Assembly (NCBI RefSeq): GCF_900115635.1
Contig: NZ_FOXE01000013.1
Coordinates: 23,899-87,898 of the forward strand
DNA: 64,000 nucleotides
Direction of reading: 5' to 3'
Source: Oscillibacter sp. PC13
GTDB lineage: Bacteria > Bacillota > Clostridia > Oscillospirales > Oscillospiraceae
Shown here one piece after another: positions 32,640 through 41,498 of this stretch; position 1 is the stretch's first letter, and every line of letters begins with the position of its first letter. The notes below the pieces were generated by a model. That model was given only the letters and a program-made list of their open reading frames with translations, made no database searches and was not told where the DNA came from. Position numbers and translations under genes: made by a program.

Positions 32640-34889
32640 ATGCGGGAAGAAACATACGACATCTCCGGAATGCACTGCGCGGCGTGCAGCGCATCTGTGG
32701 AAAAGGTTACCCGGAAGCTGCCGGGTGTGGAGCGAAGCGAGGTCAATCTGACCACGGAGATCATGACCATCACCTATGATGAAACCCAGGTGACGCCGGA
32801 GCAGATTGTGGCCAAGGTGGAGAAAGCCGGCTTTGGCGCAGTTCTCCATAAGGAGCATCAGGAAGCTGCGGTGCCGGACACAAAGGACGCCGCGGAAGCA
32901 GAGTTGCGGCGAAAAAAATGGGAACTGGTGACAGCAGGAGCTTTCTCCCTGGTACTGCTGTATGTCTCCATGGGGCAGATGCTGCCCTTCGGATTGCCCG
33001 CCCTGCCTCTGCCGGATATTTTCTCCATGCACACCCATCCGGTGAACTTTGCAATTTTACAGCTGCTTCTGACCATTCCCGTGCTGTACTGCGGGCGGCA
33101 TTTCTTTACCGGCGGCTTTAAGGCCCTGTCGAACCGGAACCCTAACATGGACTCCCTGGTGGCCATCGGCTCCGCCTGTTCCTTTGTGTACAGCGTGGTG
33201 ATGACCTTTCTCATCTCCGACGATCCCCACGCCTATGTCCACAATCTCTACTATGAGTCCGCCGCCGTGGTGCTGACGCTGGTATCCCTGGGGAAATTTC
33301 TGGAGAGCCGGAACATGCAAAAAACCAAGGGGGCTATTACCGCGCTGATGCAGCTGTCTCCGGACACTGCCATTTTGGCGGAGAGCGGCAAGGAGGTACC
33401 CACCAAATCCCTGAAAACCGGCGATGTGGTGCTGGTGAAACCCGGTGCCCGGGTTCCCGCCGATGGTACGGTTTCCCAGGGGGAGAGCAGCGTCAACGAA
33501 GCTATGCTCACCGGGGAGAGCCTGCCTGTGGAAAAAACGGTTGGCAGCGAGGTCATCGGCGGGAGCGTGAACCTGAACGGTATCCTGTACGTCACCGTGA
33601 CCCGCACTGGCGAGGATACCACCCTGGCCCGGATTATCCGCTTCGTGGAGGACGCCCAGGGACGGAAAGCACCCATCTCAAAGACGGCTGACAAAGTGGC
33701 CGGGATATTTGTTCCCACGGTCATCGCAATTGCCCTGCTGGCCGCCGCCGCCTGGGCAGTGGATGGACAGCCCTTTGCCTTTGTGCTGCGGGTATTCACC
33801 TCCGTGCTGGTAATTGCCTGCCCCTGCGCCCTTGGTCTGGCGACTCCCACCGCCATTATGGTGGGTACCGGACTCGGCGCACGCCACGGCATCCTGATTC
33901 GCTCCGGTGAAATTCTGGAAATCACCCACAGTGTGGACACTGTGGTTCTGGATAAAACCGGTACGGTGACAAAGGGAGAGCCTGCCGTAACGGAAATTCT
34001 TCCCCACCAGTGTGAAAAAGGTGTACTGTTGGAAACTGCCGCGGCAGTGGAGGCCGTCAGTGCTCACCCATTGGCAAACGCCATCTCTGCTTATGCAAAA
34101 GCCCATGGCTTTGACGGCAGCAAGCGCCCGGAGAGCTTTGAAAGCCTGTCCGGCCGGGGCCTGAAGGCCCAATTGGATGGGAAGACCGTGCTGGCAGGCA
34201 ACCGGAGGCTCTTGGAGGAATACGGCGTGGATGTCTCTCCCCTGCTGCTGAACGCGGATCGTCTGGCGGCGGAGGGGCAGACGCCCATGTACTTTGCAAG
34301 GGAAGGCGCGCTGCTGGGGCTTATCAGCATAGCAGATCCGGTAAAAGAGACCAGCGCCGATGCCGTCCGCCGGATGAAGGAGCAGGGTATTCATACAGTG
34401 CTCCTGACCGGGGACAACCAGGCGGCAGCCCGCCACATCGGCAGTCTGGTGGGTGCGGACGAGGTGATTGCCGAGGTGCTGCCCGAGGAGAAAGCCGGTG
34501 TCATTCAGGACTTACAAGAGAAAGGCCGTACCGTGATGATGGTGGGTGACGGCATCAACGACGCCCCAGCCCTGACCCAGGCGGAAGTTGGCTGTGCCAT
34601 CGGTAGCGGCAGCGACATCGCCATTGAGTCCGCTGACATCGTATTAATGCGGGACGATTTGGAGGACGTCAGCCGGGCCATCCGCCTAAGCCGCCTGACA
34701 CTGCGGGATATCAAGCAGAACCTGTTCTGGGCCTTCTGCTACAACACCATCGGTATTCCCATTGCGGCCGGTTTGCTGTATCTTTTCGGCGGGCCGCTGC
34801 TCTCTCCCATGTTTGCCGGCGCTGCCATGTCTTTGAGTTCCGTATGCGTGGTGGGCAATGCTCTGCGGCTGGGGCACGCCAAACTGTAA
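32640..34889 (+). CDS. copA: Copper-exporting P1B-type ATPase CopA
   Basis: A 749-residue Cu(I) pump with one N-terminal heavy-metal domain (GMHCAACSASVEK). Membrane part has the Cu-binding CPC in ACPCALGLATPTA; the phosphorylation Asp is in DKTGTVTKG, with TGES (LTGESLPVEK), HP locus SAHPLANAI and MVGDGINDAPAL. ATG has GGAGG five bases away. It is first in copA-csoR-copZ and under CsoR-type operators. Only one HMD, where some CopA have two. Confidence 0.96.
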   Translation: MREETYDISGMHCAACSASVEKVTRKLPGVERSEVNLTTEIMTITYDETQVTPEQIVAKVEKAGFGAVLHKEHQEAAVPDTKDAAEAELRRKKWELVTAGAFSLVLLYVSMGQMLPFGLPALPLPDIFSMHTHPVNFAILQLLLTIPVLYCGRHFFTGGFKALSNRNPNMDSLVAIGSACSFVYSVVMTFLISDDPHAYVHNLYYESAAVVLTLVSLGKFLESRNMQKTKGAITALMQLSPDTAILAESGKEVPTKSLKTGDVVLVKPGARVPADGTVSQGESSVNEAMLTGESLPVEKTVGSEVIGGSVNLNGILYVTVTRTGEDTTLARIIRFVEDAQGRKAPISKTADKVAGIFVPTVIAIALLAAAAWAVDGQPFAFVLRVFTSVLVIACPCALGLATPTAIMVGTGLGARHGILIRSGEILEITHSVDTVVLDKTGTVTKGEPAVTEILPHQCEKGVLLETAAAVEAVSAHPLANAISAYAKAHGFDGSKRPESFESLSGRGLKAQLDGKTVLAGNRRLLEEYGVDVSPLLLNADRLAAEGQTPMYFAREGALLGLISIADPVKETSADAVRRMKEQGIHTVLLTGDNQAAARHIGSLVGADEVIAEVLPEEKAGVIQDLQEKGRTVMMVGDGINDAPALTQAEVGCAIGSGSDIAIESADIVLMRDDLEDVSRAIRLSRLTLRDIKQNLFWAFCYNTIGIPIAAGLLYLFGGPLLSPMFAGAAMSLSSVCVVGNALRLGHAKL

Positions 34890-34900
34890 AGGAGGATTTT

Positions 34901-35278
34901 ATGGCATCTCACGAGAAAAACCAGGATGGCAGTGCAGACGTGTTCGCCATCATGCAAACCCAACTGGGACTGACGCCGCAGGAGATTGGCGCCGACTGCT
35001 GCCGCCATAAGCACCGGGAGCAGCCGGAGGCAGACGCCCTGCTGCGGCGACTCAGCCGCATTGAAGGCCAAGTGCGGGGCGTCCGCGGCATGGTGGAAAA
35101 AGAGGCCTACTGCACGGATATTCTGGTGCAGGTCTCCGCCATCCAGTCGGCGCTGAACGCTTTTGCCCGGGAACTGCTGGGCAGTCATATCCGCACCTGT
35201 GTCGTGCAGGATATTCAAAACGGAAAGCTGGACGTGGTAGATGATTTGGTCTCCACCATTCAAAAAATGATGAAGTAA
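34901..35278 (+). CDS. csoR: Copper-sensing repressor CsoR
   Basis: A 125-residue DUF156/CsoR family repressor. The helix RLSRIEGQVRGVRGMVE carries the Cu(I) ligand Cys in KEAYCTDIL and the His/Cys pair in SHIRTCV, the C-H-C set of copper sensors. An extra ~45-residue N-terminus contains CCRHKHRE, which may bind metal too. It starts 12 bases after copA with AAAGGAGG. It should bind the two operators at 32564 and 32598 and be released by copper. Confidence 0.93.
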   Translation: MASHEKNQDGSADVFAIMQTQLGLTPQEIGADCCRHKHREQPEADALLRRLSRIEGQVRGVRGMVEKEAYCTDILVQVSAIQSALNAFARELLGSHIRTCVVQDIQNGKLDVVDDLVSTIQKMMK

Positions 35279-35322
35279 ATTGACCCAATGCATATGAGAA
35301 AATTAAAAGGAGGATTCTGAAC

Positions 35323-35517
35323 ATGACAACCATTTCTGTACCCGATATGATGTGTGAAAACTGTGTAAAGCGCATCACCAACGCCCTCTCCGCCGCGGAG
35401 TTGAACTTTACCGTCAGTCTGCCGGAAAAGACCGTTACCATCGACGGCTGCGAGCACTGCGTCAAGACGGCCATGGACGAGTTGGACGATTTGGGTTTTA
35501 CTCCAAAAATTCAGTAA
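35323..35517 (+). CDS. copZ: CopZ-like copper chaperone (HMA domain)
   Basis: A 64-residue heavy-metal-associated domain with the MMCENC motif (CxxC) after the first strand. A second Cys pair (GCEHC) lies near the C-terminus, unusual for CopZ. AAAGGAGG precedes the ATG. Third gene of the copper operon; probably hands Cu(I) to CopA. Confidence 0.9.
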   Translation: MTTISVPDMMCENCVKRITNALSAAELNFTVSLPEKTVTIDGCEHCVKTAMDELDDLGFTPKIQ

Positions 35518-35545
35518 GAAGTTTGTAAAACGTGTCTTTTTCTTG

Positions 35546-35590
35546 AAAATCAGTCTGTATTTCCTTCTCAGGGTACAGACTGATTTTTTT
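35546..35590 (+). terminator. Terminator of the copper operon
   Basis: Inverted repeat AAAATCAGTCTGTA / TACAGACTGATTTT with a 14-base loop and a T run, 29 bases after copZ. Confidence 0.88.
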
Positions 35591-35707
35591 GTACATATCT
35601 TGTTATCACTTTGTTACTTTTCATTGAAGCATTCCACATTCTCCCAGTTTTTTCTTGTCAAATTTCGGTGAAAGTGGGGGACATAACACCTGTTTCTCAC
35701 CAAAAAC

Positions 35708-35736
35708 TTGACAGAAGTGGGGCTATGGTGTATACT
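35708..35736 (+). promoter_or_regulatory. Consensus promoter of the 3D-domain gene
   Basis: TTGACA, exactly 17 bases, TATACT. It leaves a leader of about 120 bases before the TTG start at 35861. The leader contains a short GTAAC/GTTAC hairpin; I find no clear c-di-AMP riboswitch in it although such leaders often precede 3D-domain genes. Confidence 0.82.
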
Positions 35737-35860
35737 AACCCCAGTTTTTCGATTGGTAACAAAAGTTACAAGTTGTTTTTCTTTGGAGGATTCCCTGGTA
35801 TGGTTCTTCCAAAAACCGGGAAAAATGAACTCGGAAAACCACTTACAGGAGGTATGTTTT

Positions 35861-36892
35861 TTGGACACACAATACTTGCTCCAAAAACTGCATCATTTCT
35901 GGAAGCGTCACGGTTTGCCCGTGTTTATGCTCTTTGCCGTTATTGTTGTTTCCGGCGCTGCCACGGACCGGGCCAACGCCCTGTATATTCTGACGGGTGC
36001 GGAGGACTCTGCCATCGTACTGGACGAATCTGCCCAAGTACAGGATTTTTCCTCTCAACTGGTATTTCTTTCTACCAGCAGTACCGGCTTTGATGTAACG
36101 CTGGCTTCCGGAAAAAATGTCACCATCAGCTATGATGGGCAAACCATCTCCACCCAGTCTAAAAAAGAGAGCATCTCTGCACTGCTGACCCGGATGCATA
36201 TTATTCCGGGCCCCTTGGACATGGTAGCAGTCGATCTCTCCGGCGACAGCGTGGAACTGACAGTCGGCGATCAGCTGACTTACTATGACCGGGTGACAGA
36301 GACCGCCGCTTATGAGACGGTCCGGGTTGCCAATCCTGACTTGCCGGAGGGCACGGAGCTGCTTGTCCAAGCCGGCGCCGACGGCGTCCGCACTTCTGTC
36401 TACGAAGTGGTGTGGTCCGGCGGCGAAATGATCTCCCGCCAATTTGTGGAGGAGCTGGACAGCACCGCTGTGGACGAGGTGATTGAATACGGCACTGCCA
36501 AGGAAGCGTCTGCCTCTGCAGCTGCACAGCCCATTGCCGGCATATCCAAAAATGCTGACGGCAGTGGTACTCTGACACTGGCAGACGGCACCACACTGGA
36601 CTTTTCCGGCGTCAAGTCCATGACAGCCACTGCCTATACCGCCGGGCACGGCGGTGCGGATTATACCACGGCTACCGGCACCTTCGTCAAGGTCGGCACT
36701 GTGGCGGTGGACAAGAGCGTCATCCCTCTGGGCACCCGGATGTATATCGTCACCAATGACGGCGTGGTCTATGGCCAGGCAGTGGCTGCAGATACCGGTG
36801 TACGGGGTAATAAGGTTGATTTGTACTACGACACGTATCAGCAGTGCATCAACTTCGGACGGCGTAGCTGTACCGTGTATATTCTGGGATGA
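35861..36892 (+). CDS. Secreted G5/3D-domain cell-wall protein
   Basis: A 343-residue exported protein of the YabE/YocH type. An N-terminal transmembrane/signal region (~15-38) is followed by an ubiquitin-like DUF348 repeat, a G5 domain (~150-220, ending VIEYGTA) and a C-terminal 3D domain, the lytic transglycosylase-like fold: three Asp appear in TVAVDKSVIP, VAADTGVRG and VDLYYDTY, with MTATAYTAGHGG before. It likely remodels peptidoglycan. Start is TTG with AGGAGG eight bases upstream; no ATG has a comparable site. Confidence 0.88.
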   Translation: MDTQYLLQKLHHFWKRHGLPVFMLFAVIVVSGAATDRANALYILTGAEDSAIVLDESAQVQDFSSQLVFLSTSSTGFDVTLASGKNVTISYDGQTISTQSKKESISALLTRMHIIPGPLDMVAVDLSGDSVELTVGDQLTYYDRVTETAAYETVRVANPDLPEGTELLVQAGADGVRTSVYEVVWSGGEMISRQFVEELDSTAVDEVIEYGTAKEASASAAAQPIAGISKNADGSGTLTLADGTTLDFSGVKSMTATAYTAGHGGADYTTATGTFVKVGTVAVDKSVIPLGTRMYIVTNDGVVYGQAVAADTGVRGNKVDLYYDTYQQCINFGRRSCTVYILG

Positions 36893-36930
36893 AGAACTCC
36901 CCGGCAGGTAAAAACCTGCCGGGGAGTTCT
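36893..36930. terminator. Hairpin between convergent genes
   Basis: A 17-base perfect repeat (AGAACTCCCCGGCAGGT with its complement) with a four-base AAAA loop lies just after the 3D-domain gene stop and before the end of the minus-strand HAD gene. Symmetric, no long T run. Confidence 0.7.
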
Positions 36931-36993
36931 ATGTTCATGACGGATCCTTTTTTCGTTTCAGAAGGGCACTTCTGTTCTGCGGATGCGTCCTTT

Positions 36994-37680
36994 TTACAGC
37001 GTCTCCAGCAGGGGCGGAAGTTCGCCGAGGCGGCGGATAACGAAATCCGGGATGATGTCCCGGCGGGACGTCTCTCCCTCCGGGCAGTACAAACAGGTAC
37101 GGATTTCCGCATTGATCCCGCCTTGAATATCCGAGGTCAGACTATCTCCCACCATCAGCGCAGTCATCCGGTGAAAGTTGAGGATGGCGGCAAAACAGCG
37201 GTCAAAAAACGCCTTGCCGGGCTTGTCGCACCCCACCTCTTCCGAAATAAACACTCCCTTGAAATAGGCTCCAATTCCCGCTTTCTTCAGGCGGCTGTAC
37301 TGAACAGCGGCGGCACCGTTGGAGGCCAGGTACAGGTCGTACCGGGGAGCCAGCTCCCGCAGAAGCTCCAGCGCGCCGGGAATCAAAAAGTGGCCCTCCG
37401 CCAGATAACCCTCATAGCGGTCACAGACGGATCTGGGGTCCGCCTGTACGCCCAGCTCCTGAAACAGCAGCTCAAAGCGTGTGGTCAGTACTTGCTCCCG
37501 GGTGAGAATTCCCGCCTCCAGCAGTTCCCACTGCCGCTGGTTGATAGCGTGATACCGGGCCAGGACACTGTCTTCCGCCGGAAGTCCCGTCTCCATCAGC
37601 GCCCTGCGAAGGGCGACGGCCTCCGCATGGGTAAAGTCCAGGATGGTATTGTCCAGGTCCAAAAAAACAGTTTCTATCAT
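36994..37680 (-). CDS. HAD-family phosphatase, YjjG-like
   Basis: A 228-residue HAD hydrolase: nucleophile Asp in FLDLDNTILDF, motif II LASNGAAAVQ, Lys in CDKPGKAFFD and acidic motif GDSLTSDIQGG. It resembles the YjjG noncanonical pyrimidine nucleotidase group. Divergent from ksgA. The substrate is not established from sequence. Confidence 0.88.
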   Translation of the reverse strand: MIETVFLDLDNTILDFTHAEAVALRRALMETGLPAEDSVLARYHAINQRQWELLEAGILTREQVLTTRFELLFQELGVQADPRSVCDRYEGYLAEGHFLIPGALELLRELAPRYDLYLASNGAAAVQYSRLKKAGIGAYFKGVFISEEVGCDKPGKAFFDRCFAAILNFHRMTALMVGDSLTSDIQGGINAEIRTCLYCPEGETSRRDIIPDFVIRRLGELPPLLETL

Positions 37681-37824
37681 TGGCCATCTTCTCTCCGATT
37701 CTTTTCATTTTAAAATTTATTGAATCATATCCGACGGATTTTTGCAAGGCCGGAACTTCCCTTCTTTTCAAATCACCGAAAATCTGGTATACTGATTCTC
37801 ACCTGAGAGAAAGGCGGCTGTGCC

Positions 37825-38694
37825 ATGAACCTTTGCAATTACAATACCATCCGGGAGCTGCTTGGGCGGCACGGATTTCATTTTTCAAAATCCATGGGGC
37901 AAAACTTCCTCATCGACCCGCAGGTTCCCGCAGATATTGCTGCAGCCTCCTGTGCCGACGAGCACTGCGGGGTGCTGGAGATCGGTCCCGGCATCGGCCC
38001 GCTGACGGCGGAGCTGTCCCGGAGAGCCGGGAAGGTGGTCTCGGTGGAGCTGGATAAGTCTCTGCTGCCCGTTTTGGCAGAGACCATGGCCCCATACCCA
38101 AACGTGGAAATTGTGCCGGGCGATGTGATGAAGCTGGATCTTGCGGCACTGGCAGCGGAGAAATTTGGCGGGCTCACCCCTATTGTCTGTGCCAATCTGC
38201 CCTATAACATCACCACGCCAGTGCTGGAAAAGCTGGTGGAGACTCCATGCTTTCAGTCTGTCACCGTGATGATTCAGCGGGAAGTCGCCCGGCGGCTCTG
38301 TGCAGCCCAGGGTTCTTCCGACGGGGGTTCTTTTTCCCTGTTTCTGCAATATCATATGGAGACAGAGCTTCTTTTCGATGTACTGCCTGAAAAGTTTCTG
38401 CCGCCTCCAAAGGTGACCTCTTCCGTCATCCGCTGTGTGCGGCGGGACCGGCCCGCCGTGGAGGTAGAGGATGAGGCGTTTTTTTTCAAAGTGATGCGGG
38501 GCGGCTTTTTGCTGCGTCGGAAAACACTGGCCAACAGCCTTGCCGCCGCGCTTCCGGCAATGTCCAAGGAGTGTATTCAGGCGGCCATTGCAGAGTGCGG
38601 ACTGCCCGCCGATATTCGCGGAGAAAAATTGACGCTTCAGAACTTCTCAGATTTGGCCGTTTATTTGGAAAGGCACAAAAAGCAAACGATTTAG
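37825..38694 (+). CDS. ksgA: 16S rRNA dimethyladenosine transferase KsgA/RsmA
   Basis: A 289-residue methyltransferase that dimethylates A1518/A1519 of 16S rRNA. Motifs: KSMGQNFLID, GVLEIGPGIGPLT, and ANLPYNITTPVLEK with the catalytic NLPY. The C-terminal helical domain is present and length is normal. Confidence 0.96.
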   Translation: MNLCNYNTIRELLGRHGFHFSKSMGQNFLIDPQVPADIAAASCADEHCGVLEIGPGIGPLTAELSRRAGKVVSVELDKSLLPVLAETMAPYPNVEIVPGDVMKLDLAALAAEKFGGLTPIVCANLPYNITTPVLEKLVETPCFQSVTVMIQREVARRLCAAQGSSDGGSFSLFLQYHMETELLFDVLPEKFLPPPKVTSSVIRCVRRDRPAVEVEDEAFFFKVMRGGFLLRRKTLANSLAAALPAMSKECIQAAIAECGLPADIRGEKLTLQNFSDLAVYLERHKKQTI

Positions 38695-38697
38695 TAC

Positions 38698-38726
38698 TTG
38701 ATTTTTGGAAGATTCTACGGTATCAT
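38698..38726 (+). promoter_or_regulatory. Promoter of pckA
   Basis: TTGATT, 17 bases, TATCAT, 57 bases before the pckA ATG; the -35 begins just after the ksgA stop. Confidence 0.7.
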
Positions 38727-38783
38727 TGATAACAATCACATTTTTTGAATTCCCTGAAAATGATTCTGACAGGAGGAGCAATT

Positions 38784-40472
38784 ATGTCCACAAAAGCCTA
38801 TTATCCCAGAACTGAAATCGGGCCCGGAAAAGTTGGTTTTTCCAAGACCCGTTCAATCATCGAGGCACCTTTTTACGGCAACAATGTGGTGAAGGTCAAC
38901 TCACTGCGGGAGGCCTATGACTTGGCAAAGAACTCTCCCGGTACCATCGTCACCGATATGCCTGTCTACCGGGGCGAGGAGTTCGGCCTGGAGCCGGACG
39001 CTAAGGTACTGCTGTTCAACGACGGATCCATCACCGGCCGCTACGCTCCGGCCCGCCGCATCACCGGCAAACCCGGTGTGGATACTACCGCTCTGGACAA
39101 AATTGTGATGGACGCCGTATACGACACCCGCTGGAAGACCATGTACCATGCCGAAACCTATATCGGTCTGGATCCTGAGTTTATGGTCAAGGCCCACCTG
39201 CTGATTCCGGAGGGTGAGGAAAATCTGCTCTATAACTGGATGCTGAACTTCCAGTATCTCTCCGACGAGTACACCAAGATGTATAAGCGATCCAAGCCCG
39301 TAGGAGATGGAAAAGAACCGGACATCTACATCTTCTCTGATCCCCAGTGGGCCGGTGCGCCGGGTCAGGAAGCGGTCTGTGACCCCAAGTGCCTGTGCTA
39401 TTTCAACACAGATACCAACTGTGCGGCGATCCTTGGCATGCGCTATTTCGGTGAGCACAAGAAGGGCACGCTGACCCTGGCTTGGGCTATCGCCAACCGG
39501 AACGGCTATGCCTCCTGCCACGGCGGTCAGAAGGAGTACACACTGGATGACGGCAGCAAATACGTGGCGGCGGTGTTCGGCCTGTCCGGATCCGGCAAGT
39601 CCACCCTGACCCACGCCAAGCACGGCGGCAAGTATCCCTCCATCAAAGTGCTCCACGATGACGCTTTCATCATCAACTCCGATACCTGCGCCTCTATTGC
39701 CCTGGAGCCCACCTATTTTGACAAGACCGCCGACTATCCCGTGGACTCCCCGGACAACAAGTATTTGCTGACCGCCCAGAACTGCTCCGCCACCCTGGAC
39801 GAGGACGGCAAGGTGGTTCTGGTCACTGAGGATGTGCGCAACGGCAATGGTCGTGCCATTAAGAGCAAGCTCTGGTCCCCCAACCGGGTGGATAAGATTG
39901 ACTCTCCGGTGAACGCCATCTTCTGGATTATGAAAGACCCCACTATTCCCCCGATTGTGAAGCTGAAGGGCGCGTCCCTGGCCTCTGTCATGGGTGCCAC
40001 GCTGGCCACCAAGCGCTCTTCTGCCGAGCGGCTGAAGGCCGGTGTGGATCCCAACGCCCTGGTGGTGGAGCCCTATGCCAACCCCTTCCGCACCTATCCG
40101 CTGGTAAACGACTACGAGAAATTCAAGAAGCTGGTGGCCGAGAAGAACGTTGCCTGCTATATCATCAACACGGGAGAGTTCATGGGCAAGAAGGTGCAGA
40201 AAGAGGACACCCTAGGCGTTCTGGAGGCCGTTGTGGAAGGCAAGGCGCAGTTTAAGCCTTGGGGCCCCTTCTCCGACATTGAGATCTTCGAGTGGGAGGG
40301 CTTTGTGCCGGATCTGACCGATCACGAATATGTCGCCCAGTTGAAGGCCCGGATGGCCGACCGGCTGGACTATGTGACAAAGCTGGACGCCGTTGAGGGC
40401 GGGTTCAACAAACTGCCCGCTGATGCCGCAGAGGCCATTCGGCAGGTGGTGGAACAGGCTAACAGCCTGTAA
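38784..40472 (+). CDS. pckA: ATP-type phosphoenolpyruvate carboxykinase
   Basis: A 562-residue enzyme interconverting oxaloacetate and PEP. The P-loop GLSGSGKSTLTHAKHGG and metal motif LHDDAFIINSDTCA are visible. The kinase-1a region is diverged from E. coli PckA and the protein is ~20 residues longer, as in related clostridial forms. In gut fermenters it commonly works in the carboxylating direction for succinate/propionate or amino-acid metabolism. AGGAGG precedes the ATG; own promoter and terminator. Confidence 0.88.
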   Translation: MSTKAYYPRTEIGPGKVGFSKTRSIIEAPFYGNNVVKVNSLREAYDLAKNSPGTIVTDMPVYRGEEFGLEPDAKVLLFNDGSITGRYAPARRITGKPGVDTTALDKIVMDAVYDTRWKTMYHAETYIGLDPEFMVKAHLLIPEGEENLLYNWMLNFQYLSDEYTKMYKRSKPVGDGKEPDIYIFSDPQWAGAPGQEAVCDPKCLCYFNTDTNCAAILGMRYFGEHKKGTLTLAWAIANRNGYASCHGGQKEYTLDDGSKYVAAVFGLSGSGKSTLTHAKHGGKYPSIKVLHDDAFIINSDTCASIALEPTYFDKTADYPVDSPDNKYLLTAQNCSATLDEDGKVVLVTEDVRNGNGRAIKSKLWSPNRVDKIDSPVNAIFWIMKDPTIPPIVKLKGASLASVMGATLATKRSSAERLKAGVDPNALVVEPYANPFRTYPLVNDYEKFKKLVAEKNVACYIINTGEFMGKKVQKEDTLGVLEAVVEGKAQFKPWGPFSDIEIFEWEGFVPDLTDHEYVAQLKARMADRLDYVTKLDAVEGGFNKLPADAAEAIRQVVEQANSL

Positions 40473-40496
40473 GATGCAAGCCTGTTCAAATGCTTT

Positions 40497-40537
40497 AAAA
40501 GGTTCGCTCCGTTTAACACGGAGCGAACCTTTTTTAT
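40497..40537 (+). terminator. Terminator of pckA
   Basis: Inverted repeat AAAAGGTTCGCTCCGT / ACGGAGCGAACCTTTT with a five-base loop and extra T residues, about 25 bases beyond the stop. Confidence 0.9.
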
Positions 40538-40793
40538 ATTTCCATTACGGTTCCAGATAGGATTTGGTGTGGCTGCGAAGTTGGTTGCTGCCGGTCAGGG
40601 CCGTTTCCGGCGGCCATCTCCCGTCCCTGTTTGATCCCCTCCCAATCTCCTCCGCCGAAAAGGCCTGACTTACCCTTTTGGAGCAGGGGGCAAGTACCCT
40701 CAGCCGTTGGAATTTTGCACTTGGCCTGATGCATGAATTCCCAAGATCAGGGTAACCTAGAGAAGAATTCTTCCAGAAGGAGTGTCCTGTCTT

Positions 40794-41459
40794 ATGTTTA
40801 AACACGAAAAAATGTTGTTCCACCCAGTCGGGGTGGAGAAGGCCAATCCACAGTACGCCGCGTTGCTCCAAGAGCAGCTTGGAGGGGGCAACGGCGAGCT
40901 GAAAGCTGCCATGCAGTATATGTCTCAGAGTTTTCGCATCAAGGATCCCGCAATTAAGGATCTGTTTCTGGACATTGCGGCTGAGGAGCTGGGCCACATG
41001 GAAATGGTCGCCCAAACCATCAATCTTTTAAACGGTCATGACGTGGACGCAGAAAAGGTAAAGGCCGGTGAGATTCAAAGTCATGTGATTCTGGGGTTGA
41101 ATCCCGGCCTCATCAACGCCTCCGGTTACTCCTGGACTGCTGACTATGTGACCGTCACTGGTGATTTATGTGCCGACCTTTTGAGCAACATTGCCTCCGA
41201 GCAGAGGGCCAAAGTGGTCTACGAATACCTTTACCGCCAGATTGACGATAAAAAGGTACGGGAGACAATTGACTTCCTTCTTAACCGAGAAGAAGCGCAT
41301 AATCAGATGTTTCGGGACGCCTTTAACGAAGTGCAGGACTCCGGATCCAATCAGGACTTTGGTACCACCAAAGCGGCAAGAATGTACTTCTCCCTGTCCA
41401 ATCCGGGAAAAAACGCCTTTGCCGGCGGTGATGTAAAGGCCCCTAAATTTGAAAAGTAA
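40794..41459 (+). CDS. Manganese catalase/CotJC-like di-manganese protein
   Basis: A 221-residue ferritin-fold protein with Mn ligands in ELKAAMQY, EELGHMEMV, SEQRAK and NREEAHNQMF. CotJC of Bacillus spore coat and clostridial Mn-catalases have this layout. It should detoxify hydrogen peroxide or be part of the spore coat. The ATG at 40794 is preferred over a GTG four codons upstream that would be too close to the GAAGGAG site. About 260 bases upstream hold no recognised gene. Confidence 0.9.
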   Translation: MFKHEKMLFHPVGVEKANPQYAALLQEQLGGGNGELKAAMQYMSQSFRIKDPAIKDLFLDIAAEELGHMEMVAQTINLLNGHDVDAEKVKAGEIQSHVILGLNPGLINASGYSWTADYVTVTGDLCADLLSNIASEQRAKVVYEYLYRQIDDKKVRETIDFLLNREEAHNQMFRDAFNEVQDSGSNQDFGTTKAARMYFSLSNPGKNAFAGGDVKAPKFEK

Positions 41460-41498
41460 CAACAATGCCCGGTGGGAATCCCGCCGGGCACATGTTTT

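Noticed and set aside
35590..35860. Possible c-di-AMP (ydaO-type) riboswitch ahead of the 3D-domain gene
   Set aside because: Such leaders are common before cell-wall hydrolase genes, but I cannot align the conserved core here; only a promoter and a small hairpin are visible.
40534..40734. A 66-codon minus-strand frame between pckA and the manganese catalase
   Set aside because: No ribosome site, overlaps the pckA terminator and has low-complexity composition. The 260-base gap holds no feature I can support apart from the terminator.
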